A stretch of 64,000 nt of DNA from Dehalogenimonas sp. WBC-2 (GTDB lineage Bacteria; Chloroflexota; Dehalococcoidia; Dehalococcoidales; Dehalococcoidaceae), in NCBI GenBank assembly GCA_001005265.1, contig CP011392.1, positions 1,361,902 to 1,425,901 on the forward strand, written 5' to 3'. The position numbers and the translations under genes are program-made. Positions 16,725-27,381 of the stretch are shown piece by piece (positions within the stretch are counted from its first letter, which is position 1; the number at the start of each line of letters is the position of its first letter). Under the pieces are notes generated by a model, which searched no databases, had not been told where the DNA came from, and saw nothing but the letters and a program-made list of their open reading frames with translations.

Positions 16725-17321
16725 ATGGAAAGTAGTCCGCCGATGAATAGGAATCTGAACGAAATGACAAACGAGGAACTCTGGCGGTTGTTCCCTATCA
16801 TTCTGAGTGAGCATAAGCCTGAATGGCAAGACAGCTACCAAAAGGAAAAGACCCTGTTGGAGCAGTATATCGGTAAGCGAAATATCATCAGGATAAACCA
16901 CATCGGCAGCACGGCTGTGACCGGTTTGATCGCCAAACCGACGATCGATATCCTGGCCGAGATCGAAGATAATGCCGACACCCAAAGGTTGATATCAAAC
17001 ATGGAATCATGCGGGTACCTGTATAAAGAACAACCGAAGAATCCGGCGCCTCACATGATGTTCCTGAAAGGCTACACCCCGGATGGTTTCAAGGGACAGG
17101 CTTTTCATGTCCATGTACGGTTCAAGGGCGATTGGGATGAACTGCATTTCAGAGATTATCTTCTGGCTCACCCAGATGCCGCTGAGAATTACGGCAAATT
17201 GAAACTGGACCTGCAGAAGAAGTACGAGCATGACCGGGATGGCTACACAAATGCCAAAACTGATTTCATAATGCGAATTACATCGTCAGCGCGAGTTGAG
17301 ACAGAGGTTAAACATTTCTGA
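16725..17321 (+). CDS. GrpB/UPF0157 family nucleotidyltransferase-fold protein
   Basis: This 198-residue protein has the GrpB signature INHIGSTAVTGLIAKPTIDILAEI, which resembles the active-site loop of the nucleotidyltransferase superfamily, followed by FHVHVRFKGD and the LHFRDYLLAHPDAAENYGKLK stretch typical of the family. GrpB proteins may modify CoA-like or nucleotide substrates; the physiological role is uncertain. AGGAAGGA precedes the ATG. It is at the right side of the AT-rich accessory block. Confidence 0.88.
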   Translation: MESSPPMNRNLNEMTNEELWRLFPIILSEHKPEWQDSYQKEKTLLEQYIGKRNIIRINHIGSTAVTGLIAKPTIDILAEIEDNADTQRLISNMESCGYLYKEQPKNPAPHMMFLKGYTPDGFKGQAFHVHVRFKGDWDELHFRDYLLAHPDAAENYGKLKLDLQKKYEHDRDGYTNAKTDFIMRITSSARVETEVKHF

Positions 17322-17795
17322 GTATCAACTTGGTCTCGATCCAATCGGGCTTATGTAGAGTATGAAGAAGATAACAAAAAACAGATTGTCTTATCACAAC
17401 TTTTTTGAAACGGCATTGAGTTTCCCTCTAAACTGCACATATCCCAAGGATTGTGCAATGGTATCAATAGTTACGGATATCCGAATCTCGCGACACTCAC
17501 GCCATGGTCCTGATACCACCAGAGATCAGCCATTGGGGGCGTCTTCATGGCAACTTTTTGCTCTTAACGAAGAGTCTCACATACAGTGCAAATGCAACAC
17601 TGAACTCCACCGCATTTGGTGACAACTAAGTAATTGATGCATCAATAAACAGGTACTTTTACTAATATGAAAGAGTAGTTGAGTGCGGCTATACTTTGTA
17701 TTAGGGTAGTTCCTCCGTACATTAGTGTAATCAAATCAGGTTCAGACGGCGGATTTAAAATTTTCCGCGCGCGCTTGCTACGGAAAGGGAGTCAA
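17322..17795. other. Intergenic stretch, no supported gene
   Basis: An 86-codon frame (17362-17622) exists, but it has no ribosome-binding site and its predicted protein has no recognisable pattern, so I do not call it. The stretch is AT-rich. I see no clear RNA gene or terminator. Confidence 0.5.
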
Positions 17796-17960
17796 ATGAA
17801 TGTCTTACTAATAATCGTTGTTATCCTGGTCATCCTGTGGCTCATGGGTTGGCGCGGAAATTGGGGGAGGGGTTTTTCCAATCAGGGATTGATCCACATA
17901 CTGCTTATCCTAGCTGTGATAATACTGGCGGTCTGGTTAATTCAGGCTTTGTTGTATTGA
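17796..17960 (+). CDS. Small two-helix membrane protein, lmo0937/DUF5670-like (first copy)
   Basis: This 54-residue protein starts at ATG 17796 with AGGGAG four bases upstream. It has two hydrophobic helices, LLIIVVILVILWLMG and HILLILAVIILAVWLI, joined by a glycine- and arginine-rich turn, the pattern of lmo0937-like proteins often found among stress genes. A second copy follows at 18126. The function is unknown. Confidence 0.8.
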   Translation: MNVLLIIVVILVILWLMGWRGNWGRGFSNQGLIHILLILAVIILAVWLIQALLY

Positions 17961-17994
17961 TTGACTGACAGAATAAAACCCGAAGGTTGTAACT

Positions 17995-18084
17995 ATGATA
18001 GATTTTATTTTGATCATCTTGATTATTATTGGGGCAATTTCAGCTGCGCCAGTGATCAGTGAACGAAATTCCAAAATCGACTGA
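17995..18084 (+). CDS. 29-residue hydrophobic peptide
   Basis: A 30-codon frame with GAAGG eight bases before ATG encodes a peptide with one hydrophobic stretch (FILIILIIIGAISAAP) and a short charged tail. It sits between the two DUF5670-like genes. The evidence is the ribosome-binding site, position and composition only; it may be a real small membrane peptide. Confidence 0.45.
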   Translation: MIDFILIILIIIGAISAAPVISERNSKID

Positions 18085-18125
18085 ATTCAAACGGTAGTTG
18101 AGTTGCTGAAAGAAAGGAGGTTTTG

Positions 18126-18272
18126 ATGTTACTACTGATAGCTATAATTCTTGTGGTCTTGTGGGCGCTGGGACTGTTTGCCTTCAGCCTAGGCGCATTG
18201 GTTAATATTGCCCTAGTTCTGGCGGTGATACTGATAATTGTTTGGCTGGTAAAGAGAATCGGAAGGGTTTAG
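18126..18272 (+). CDS. Small two-helix membrane protein, lmo0937/DUF5670-like (second copy)
   Basis: This 48-residue protein has an excellent ribosome-binding site (AAGGAGG, five bases before ATG). The layout is the same as the gene at 17796: LLLIAIILVVLWALG, a turn, then NIALVLAVILIIVWLVKR. The two genes are likely ancient duplicates with the charged end in the cytoplasm. It lies 51 bases before the PRC-barrel gene, so one stress-type operon is plausible. Confidence 0.8.
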   Translation: MLLLIAIILVVLWALGLFAFSLGALVNIALVLAVILIIVWLVKRIGRV

Positions 18273-18323
18273 TACCGCTCACAATTGCCCGGAAAATCAA
18301 TGTTAATAGAGGAGAAATATTCA

Positions 18324-18920
18324 ATGGCTAAACAAGCAAGGTTTGTCCCTACAATTAGGTTAAAGGAATATGATGTAATCAACAAAAAAGGCGAGGATAT
18401 GGGCCAAGTGCAAACCTTCGTCGTGGATATGCATGAAGGTTTGATAGCGTTTGTGCTGGTGGCCTTTGGCGGCACCCTTGGCTTTGACGATAAGTGGTTT
18501 GCCCTACCATGGGACGCCTTGAAGTGGCACCCGGAAACTCATAAGTTCATCCTGGATATGCCGGAAGAAGTCCTTAAGAACGCACCCGGTATGAACAAAG
18601 ACGGATGGTTGCAGGAAATTGAGAAATGGCAGAAAGAAGACGACCTGGCCGATATTGACCGCTATTATACCCGCCACGGTTACCAGGCATACCTGGGTAT
18701 TGTCCATACAGTAAATACCAAGCGGAGCCGACGCAAGGTGGATTCTAAGTTTGAGATAAACAAAGATGTGGCCGGTGAATTCCGCTTTAAGCTAATTGCT
18801 ACAAACGGAGAGATTATCGCCGTTTCCGAAGGTTATACTGCCAAAGCCGGAGCGCTGAACGGGATTGAGTCCGTCAGAGAGAACGCTCCTGTGGCACTGA
18901 TCGACGACAAGACCGTCTAA
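18324..18920 (+). CDS. PRC-barrel protein fused to a DUF1508 (YegP-like) domain
   Basis: The start is at MAKQARF (198 residues) with GAGGAG nine bases upstream. Residues 1-90 form a PRC-barrel: an IRLKEYDVINKKGEDMGQV opening, VVDMHEGLIAFVLV and a FALPWDALKWHPE segment. After a helical linker (about 90-140) comes a single DUF1508 unit, KFEINKDVAGEFRFKLIATNG through GIESVRENAPVALID, similar to one half of E. coli YegP. PRC barrels occur in photosynthetic reaction centres, RimM and many stress proteins. The fusion points to a stress-related regulator or scaffold. A strong hairpin at 18960 ends the transcript. Confidence 0.85.
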   Translation: MAKQARFVPTIRLKEYDVINKKGEDMGQVQTFVVDMHEGLIAFVLVAFGGTLGFDDKWFALPWDALKWHPETHKFILDMPEEVLKNAPGMNKDGWLQEIEKWQKEDDLADIDRYYTRHGYQAYLGIVHTVNTKRSRRKVDSKFEINKDVAGEFRFKLIATNGEIIAVSEGYTAKAGALNGIESVRENAPVALIDDKTV

Positions 18921-18959
18921 CACATCTACACATATTGCTAAAAATACTCAAGGCCGTTG

Positions 18960-19002
18960 AGTGGGAGCTGTCGTCAGCGACGGGGCTCCCACTGCGGTTT
19001 TG
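18960..19002 (+). terminator. Hairpin terminator after the PRC-barrel gene
   Basis: AGTGGGAGC (18960-18968) pairs with GCTCCCACT (18985-18993), with an inner GTCG/CGAC extension and a following GCGGTTTTG. The T-run is short, so termination efficiency is uncertain. Confidence 0.6.
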
Positions 19003-19022
19003 TAAGAGGTGAAGGAAATATT

Positions 19023-19736
19023 ATGGAGAGAAAAAGGTTATCGAAGAAAGTGGTCAAAAACAGCCATAGTACCTTTATCCTCTACGGCATCGTGTTCTGG
19101 ATACCTCTGGGCTTGGTTTTGTACGTCTTTCTGTTCCTTTTCGGCGGTGCTGAAAAGATCGGCAGAGCGCTTTTAGGAATCGTGGTGCCGGACAGATTCT
19201 TGTTCTTTGGTATTGGGGCTATTCTTTGTCTGCTGATCGTATATATCACCGGAGTGATATTGAAACAGACCAGCCTGGGAATAGTTCTTTCCAAGATCCC
19301 GTTTATCGGCCTGTTCTTCGGCCAGGGAGAAATAATGACGATAGGCAGGTTGTCTCATATGCAGCCCTGTCTGTTTCTTTATTCACCCACCTGTCTGTCC
19401 TACGGTTGGATCCTCTCTGAAGAAAAGGTTAAATTGAGCAACCAGAAAGCGCTCTTCCCGATAATAAACATCTATTATCCCAACGTGCCGACATTAATAA
19501 CGGGACAGGTTTTCGCCGCACGGAAAGACACCGTCATGAAGATTGCTAATTCTTCCAGGGAAGTGATTGACCTATTGCTGTACGCTTTTCGCAGTCCGGC
19601 TGCTCTGGAATACATCCCCTGGGAAGACGAGACTCAGGAAAATTTCAGAGAAAGAGCTAGATATTTTGGACTAAAGCTGGACACTGGTAAAAACCCGACG
19701 TTGGATGCAACCGATATGGGAACGTCGTTCCCCTAA
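19023..19736 (+). CDS. DUF502 family membrane protein
   Basis: The start is at MERKRLSK (237 residues), preceded by GAAGGA. Two transmembrane helices are evident, STFILYGIVFWIPLGLVLYV and FFGIGAILCLLIVYITGVIL, followed by the IPFIGLFFGQGEI and NVPTLITGQVFAARKD segments characteristic of DUF502. These proteins are predicted inner-membrane proteins of unknown function, related to plant LIKE-COV. It lies between the PRC-barrel and PPK2 genes in a stress-type context. Confidence 0.8.
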   Translation: MERKRLSKKVVKNSHSTFILYGIVFWIPLGLVLYVFLFLFGGAEKIGRALLGIVVPDRFLFFGIGAILCLLIVYITGVILKQTSLGIVLSKIPFIGLFFGQGEIMTIGRLSHMQPCLFLYSPTCLSYGWILSEEKVKLSNQKALFPIINIYYPNVPTLITGQVFAARKDTVMKIANSSREVIDLLLYAFRSPAALEYIPWEDETQENFRERARYFGLKLDTGKNPTLDATDMGTSFP

Positions 19737-19981
19737 GACAGTGCAACCCGTCAATAGATCAGAACTATCGAAATCCCCAGTGGGACATCCAAGCAGCGCG
19801 TCATCCCTCAGAGACGGACAAAACATCTTCATAAGATATAGTGCCGACGATCCTAAGGGAACAAACCGACCCCTGTCAGTCAGCGATCAAAAAACAGGCA
19901 CTTATAAACTGCAAATTTAGGCAAAAGCAGTAAGTTGTGTCAATATATTTAAAGAGACTGATAAAAACGGGGACGATTGAA

Positions 19982-20815
19982 ATGAAATACAGCCAGATGT
20001 TCAGAGTCAAACCAGGCAGCACTGTAAAGCTGAGCGACGTTGACTCTGACTTTACTACTGATGATAAGGAATTTGCCGAAGATAAGGTCAAGGAATACAC
20101 CAAGGACCTGCGCGACATGCAATACCGCCTGTACGCCGAAGACAAAAGGTCAGTGCTCATATGTTTGCAAGGCATGGACGCGGCAGGCAAAGACGGAACA
20201 ATCAAGCATGTCCTGGGAACCATGAACCTCCTGGGTACCAGAGTCTGCGGTTTCAAAGTCCCCAGCCTGGAGGAAGCCGCCCATGATTTCCTGTGGCGCA
20301 TCGAAAAACAAGTCCCTGCCAGAGGCGAGGTAGTGATCTTCAACCGTTCCCATTACGAAGACGTCCTGGTAGTAAGAGTCCACAAAAGCGTGCCCAAAGA
20401 AATCTGGCAAGGCCGCTACGCGCTGATCAACGGCTTCGAGAAAAACCTGACCGCCAACAACACGCATATTTTAAAATTCTTCCTGCACATCAGCCCTGAC
20501 GAACAGCTCAAACGCTACCGGCAGCGGCTCGATGACCCGACACGGCAATGGAAAATAAGCGAGGCGGATTATACCGAAAGAGCCTATTGGAAGGAATACC
20601 AACAGGCCTATGAAGACGCCCTCAGCAAAACCAGCACCGCCCGCGCGCCTTGGTATATCATCCCGTCAGATCACAAATGGTTCCGGAACCTGGCGGTGAG
20701 TGAAATTGTGCTGGAGACTTTCAAAGCACTGGGGATGAAATATCCCGAACCGCAGCTTGATATTGAAGAGATCAGGCGCAGATATCATCAGGCGGAAGAT
20801 GATGGGCTTATTTAA
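19982..20815 (+). CDS. Polyphosphate kinase 2 family protein
   Basis: PPK2 enzymes transfer phosphate between polyphosphate and nucleotides. The 277-residue protein (start MKYSQMFRVKPG) has a Walker A loop GMDAAGKDG, the lid-like HVLGTMNLLGTRVCGFK segment and the Walker B region IFNRSHYEDVLVVRVH; RYRQRLDDPTRQWKIS and YWKEYQQAYEDAL follow as in the family. One domain only, so it is a short-form PPK2. The pattern is compatible with the class that phosphorylates AMP or ADP, but I cannot assign the class from sequence alone. An in-frame start at 19937 is less likely because the family begins near the chosen start. Confidence 0.9.
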   Translation: MKYSQMFRVKPGSTVKLSDVDSDFTTDDKEFAEDKVKEYTKDLRDMQYRLYAEDKRSVLICLQGMDAAGKDGTIKHVLGTMNLLGTRVCGFKVPSLEEAAHDFLWRIEKQVPARGEVVIFNRSHYEDVLVVRVHKSVPKEIWQGRYALINGFEKNLTANNTHILKFFLHISPDEQLKRYRQRLDDPTRQWKISEADYTERAYWKEYQQAYEDALSKTSTARAPWYIIPSDHKWFRNLAVSEIVLETFKALGMKYPEPQLDIEEIRRRYHQAEDDGLI

Positions 20816-20845
20816 ACAGGCAGGAGATGGAATGAAAGCCTGTTT
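20814..20845 (+). terminator. Possible hairpin after the PPK2 gene
   Basis: AAACAGGC and GCCTGTTT form an eight-base stem overlapping the stop codon. No T-run follows, so this is a weak candidate. Confidence 0.3.
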
Positions 20846-20932
20846 CGGCTGGCTCTTTTGTTGTAGGAGACCGATATTCCGTGTGGTAGAATGGAAGTAC
20901 TAGAGCCGGAAGAGTGAAAGAAGAGGTATCAG

Positions 20933-21178
20933 ATGAAGACAGGTGGCGGGACTTTACTGGCAATACTGGGCGGCATTATCGGCGTGGTCGGTTTTGCAGC
21001 GTTTCAACGGGCAAACGAGATTATTTCAGATGGTGACGCAGCATTCGGGTTCGGGTGGTTTTTCTCAGATATGAGCAAGGATGATGCCGCAACACTCCAA
21101 ATAGCCGGAATCTGTGGACTAGTAATCGGCGCCATCCTGTTAATAATTGGTTTGATCAAGGTGTTCAAATCTAACTGA
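20933..21178 (+). CDS. Small membrane protein with two helices
   Basis: This 81-residue protein has an N-terminal helix (LLAILGGIIGVVGFAAF), a short exposed loop with acidic residues and FGFGWFFSD, and a C-terminal helix (IAGICGLVIGAILLIIGLIKVF). AGAGG precedes the ATG. No family is recognised. It lies between PPK2 and the convergent rlmN. Confidence 0.7.
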   Translation: MKTGGGTLLAILGGIIGVVGFAAFQRANEIISDGDAAFGFGWFFSDMSKDDAATLQIAGICGLVIGAILLIIGLIKVFKSN

Positions 21179-21311
21179 CTTGGCTTCTCACCGAAAGAAA
21201 TTATAAGCCCATCTCCGGCACGCTTGAAAAGTTCAACAGATGAGCCTTTAGTGTGCTGATGATGTCCTTTTCATGCCCTCCTGGTTTTAAACTCTGGTTC
21301 AACAATGATGT

Positions 21312-22412
21312 TCAGGTCCCGAGCCAGCGGCTCCGTAACTGCCCACAACCGGCCTCGATATCGGAACCGCGCGACACCCGCAGCATCGTTCTTATGCCGC
21401 CTGCAATCAGCTTTTTCTGAAAAGCCAGCGCTTTCTCCCTTGATGACGGTTGAAAACCATCCGAGCAGGTGGGATTACCGACGATCAGATTGATAGAACA
21501 AGAAAGACCTTCCAATAATTTTATAAGGGCATCCGCCTGACCCACTGAATCATTCACACCTTCAAAAAGGGCATATTCAATGAACACTTTCCGGCCGCTT
21601 CTGACAGCGTATTCCCGACAAGCGGGAATCAATTGGTCCAGCGGATATTTTTGGTTTACCGGAACCAGACTGATGCGGAGTTCATCAGCGGCGGCGTGGA
21701 GAGAAACAGCCAGCTGAAACTGGAATTTCTCGTCTGCAAGTCGAGCTATCTGAGGTACTAAACCCGCGGTCGAAAGCGTCACCTGGTGAAAACCCAACCC
21801 CATCCCCTTCTGCGAGTTAAGGATGGCGATAGCCCTGACAACGTTGTCATAATTAGCTAAAGGCTCACCCATGCCCATGAAAACGACGTGAGTTACCCGG
21901 TTTCTGTTATTTCCGACTTCCTGTTCCAGCGTCATGGTGCCGAATGTCCGAGCGAAATACAAGACCTGGCCGATAATCTCCGCCGCAGACAGGTTACGTT
22001 CAAAGCCCTGCTGGCCAGTGGCGCAGTAAGGACAACCGAGGGCGCAACCGACCTGGGTGGAAACACACACGGTGCGGCGCTCCCGGCCAGTTGCAGAGTT
22101 GCGGAAGAGCATCAGCGCGGACTCTATAGTCTTGCCGTCTTCCAGACGAAAAAGGGTTTTCCGAGTCTGGGAATCCGCCGAAACAGTCTCGGCGACGGGT
22201 TGGAGAATGTCCAAAACGGCTACTTCACCCAATTTGCTCCTGAATGATGAAGAAAAATCTTCCATCTCATTAAATGAGGCGGCGGCATCGCGATGGATGT
22301 ATCTGAAAAGCCGGTCAGCGGCGGAGGCGCTTTCGCCGAGGCTTTTCACAAATTGAACAAGCTCGGGGTGTGACAGTCCCAGGAGACGAACAGGGGTAAT
22401 TATCGAGGACAT
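21312..22412 (-). CDS. rlmN: Dual-specificity 23S rRNA/tRNA adenine-C2 methyltransferase RlmN
   Basis: RlmN is a radical SAM enzyme that methylates A2503 of 23S rRNA and A37 of some tRNAs. The cluster motif CALGCPYCATG, the GMGEPLANYDNV motif, FHQVTLSTAGLVPQI, and the conserved cysteine near the end (EAGCGQLRSRW) that forms the methyl-carrier linkage are all present. The start at 22412 (MSSIITPVRLLG, 366 residues) is preferred over an upstream TTG because TATAAT ends six bases before it, which implies a leaderless mRNA. Confidence 0.95.
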   Translation of the reverse strand: MSSIITPVRLLGLSHPELVQFVKSLGESASAADRLFRYIHRDAAASFNEMEDFSSSFRSKLGEVAVLDILQPVAETVSADSQTRKTLFRLEDGKTIESALMLFRNSATGRERRTVCVSTQVGCALGCPYCATGQQGFERNLSAAEIIGQVLYFARTFGTMTLEQEVGNNRNRVTHVVFMGMGEPLANYDNVVRAIAILNSQKGMGLGFHQVTLSTAGLVPQIARLADEKFQFQLAVSLHAAADELRISLVPVNQKYPLDQLIPACREYAVRSGRKVFIEYALFEGVNDSVGQADALIKLLEGLSCSINLIVGNPTCSDGFQPSSREKALAFQKKLIAGGIRTMLRVSRGSDIEAGCGQLRSRWLGT

Positions 22413-22418
22413 TGTATA

Positions 22419-22424
22419 ATTATA
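22419..22424 (-). promoter_or_regulatory. -10 box of rlmN, six bases before the start codon
   Basis: TATAAT on the minus strand is followed by TATACA and then ATG. Transcription should start on the A of the ATG. The box lies inside a 16-base palindrome, TTGTATAATTATACAA. Confidence 0.65.
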
Positions 22425-22474
22425 CAAAATATTAGCGGAAGCGGCAGAGATAACCGGAGGGAGACTATTGATGT

Positions 22475-22648
22475 ATGGAACATAAAAAAGCAGCCGATGT
22501 TTTAATACGGCTGCTGGATAAATATGCGCTGGACACCGAGGAAAAAGAGGCGATCATGACAGCCATCGGCGTGCTGGGCTGGACTTCTCTCAATAAAAGC
22601 CGCATTGACGCTATAAAAAGCAAACGTGACCGAAAATATGAACCGTAA
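22475..22648 (+). CDS. Small helical protein, 57 residues
   Basis: The frame encodes a charged, helical protein (MEHKKAADVLIRLLDKYALD through a basic KSKRDRKYEP end). GGAGGGAGA lies upstream, with 14 bases to this ATG. A four-codon minigene (ATG TAT GGA ACA TAA at 22471) overlaps the start in another frame and is better spaced from the ribosome-binding site. The frame fills an otherwise empty gap and its composition is protein-like, but it has no recognised family. Confidence 0.5.
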   Translation: MEHKKAADVLIRLLDKYALDTEEKEAIMTAIGVLGWTSLNKSRIDAIKSKRDRKYEP

Positions 22649-22673
22649 CCCTGCCCAGACCGCACGAAGATAG

Positions 22674-22955
22674 CTAGTTGCCGAGGTTATTTTCAGACAA
22701 GCCTTCTTTTATGGCGGTGTTGATGACTTCCTCGATACGTTTTTTAGCCTTGTCCGCTATCTCGTTGATCTGCTCATGAGCTTCTTCAACGTGCTCAATA
22801 CCCTGATCCCAAATTTCATCAACTTTCTCTCTAAGCAACTGCCTGGTTCTCTTGCCACGGTACGGGGCAAAGAGCAGCGCCGCACTGACGCCTATAACCG
22901 AGCCGATCAACAACCCAACTCCGAACCCGCCCGCGGTATTGCTTTTATCACTCAT
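22674..22955 (-). CDS. YtxH-like protein with an N-terminal membrane anchor
   Basis: This 93-residue protein has a glycine-rich hydrophobic N-terminus (GFGVGLLIGSVIGVSAALLFAPYRGKRTR) that matches YtxH, including the LFAP and G-K-TR turn. A coiled-coil-prone helix with alternating E and K residues follows. YtxH proteins are general-stress proteins of unknown mechanism in Bacillus. AAGGGG precedes the ATG. It is 54 bases from the small membrane protein upstream and probably co-transcribed with it. Confidence 0.85.
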   Translation of the reverse strand: MSDKSNTAGGFGVGLLIGSVIGVSAALLFAPYRGKRTRQLLREKVDEIWDQGIEHVEEAHEQINEIADKAKKRIEEVINTAIKEGLSENNLGN

Positions 22956-23009
22956 ATCAATCCCCTTCCGTCATCAGCTGGCAAATCATCAAAAATCAGG
23001 CCAACCGGG

Positions 23010-23285
23010 TCAGCGCCGGATCCTCTCCCGGTTGCGGTAGCCACCGCCCCATGCGCCGAAGTCTGCCAGAACGGCGATAATCAGCCACACAAAATCAAAG
23101 CCTTCAACCCCGCCGGGGAAAACCAGTACGTAAGCCAGGGTGGTCCAAGGCAGGAAAAAGAAGCCGATGAGGGGGATAAGAAAGGTGTCGAATGCGTTAT
23201 CCCAACGGACTTGATCCGCCAGCCACCAGATGAGAATAGCGGCGCGGGGGCCGAATAGCATCAGGATGATAAGAGGACAACACAT
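23010..23285 (-). CDS. Small membrane protein of unknown family
   Basis: This 91-residue protein has a CCP motif at the N-terminus and at least three hydrophobic segments (LIILMLFGPRAAILIWWLA, FLIPLIGFFFLPWTTLAYVLVF, FVWLIIAVLADFGAW), then a basic tail GYRNRERIRR. GGAGG lies ten bases before ATG. It precedes YtxH on the same strand. Confidence 0.75.
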   Translation of the reverse strand: MCCPLIILMLFGPRAAILIWWLADQVRWDNAFDTFLIPLIGFFFLPWTTLAYVLVFPGGVEGFDFVWLIIAVLADFGAWGGGYRNRERIRR

Positions 23286-23443
23286 TGGCTTTCTACCTCC
23301 GTCCAGTAATCTTATTCATTATAGCCTCATCCAAAGACACGGGCAAGACATTGTTCCTGTTCAAAAGGGGTTTGGGACAACCAGAAGCTGTAACGGGCCG
23401 CTTTCAAGGTTCAATGGATGGGTTATACAACCTATTTTAGCAA

Positions 23444-23473
23444 AAGAGGGAGGCCGCGTGCGGCCTCCCTCTT
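23444..23473 (-). terminator. Terminator of the rpoB-rpoC operon
   Basis: A 13-base perfect stem (AAGAGGGAGGCCG with its complement) and a four-base loop lie 21 bases after the rpoC stop. On the minus strand the stem ends in CTTTT. It should end the rpoBC transcript. Confidence 0.85.
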
Positions 23474-23493
23474 AAGATTCGGTATGGTCCGAT

Positions 23494-27373
<3,880 letters not shown>

Positions 27374-27381
<8 letters not shown>

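Noticed and set aside
17362-17622. An 86-codon frame downstream of the GrpB gene
   Set aside because: No ribosome-binding site, no hydrophobic or motif pattern, and AT-rich random-looking composition.
19705-19920. A 71-codon frame overlapping the end of the DUF502 gene
   Set aside because: It starts inside DUF502, lacks a ribosome-binding site and reads as low-complexity polar sequence.
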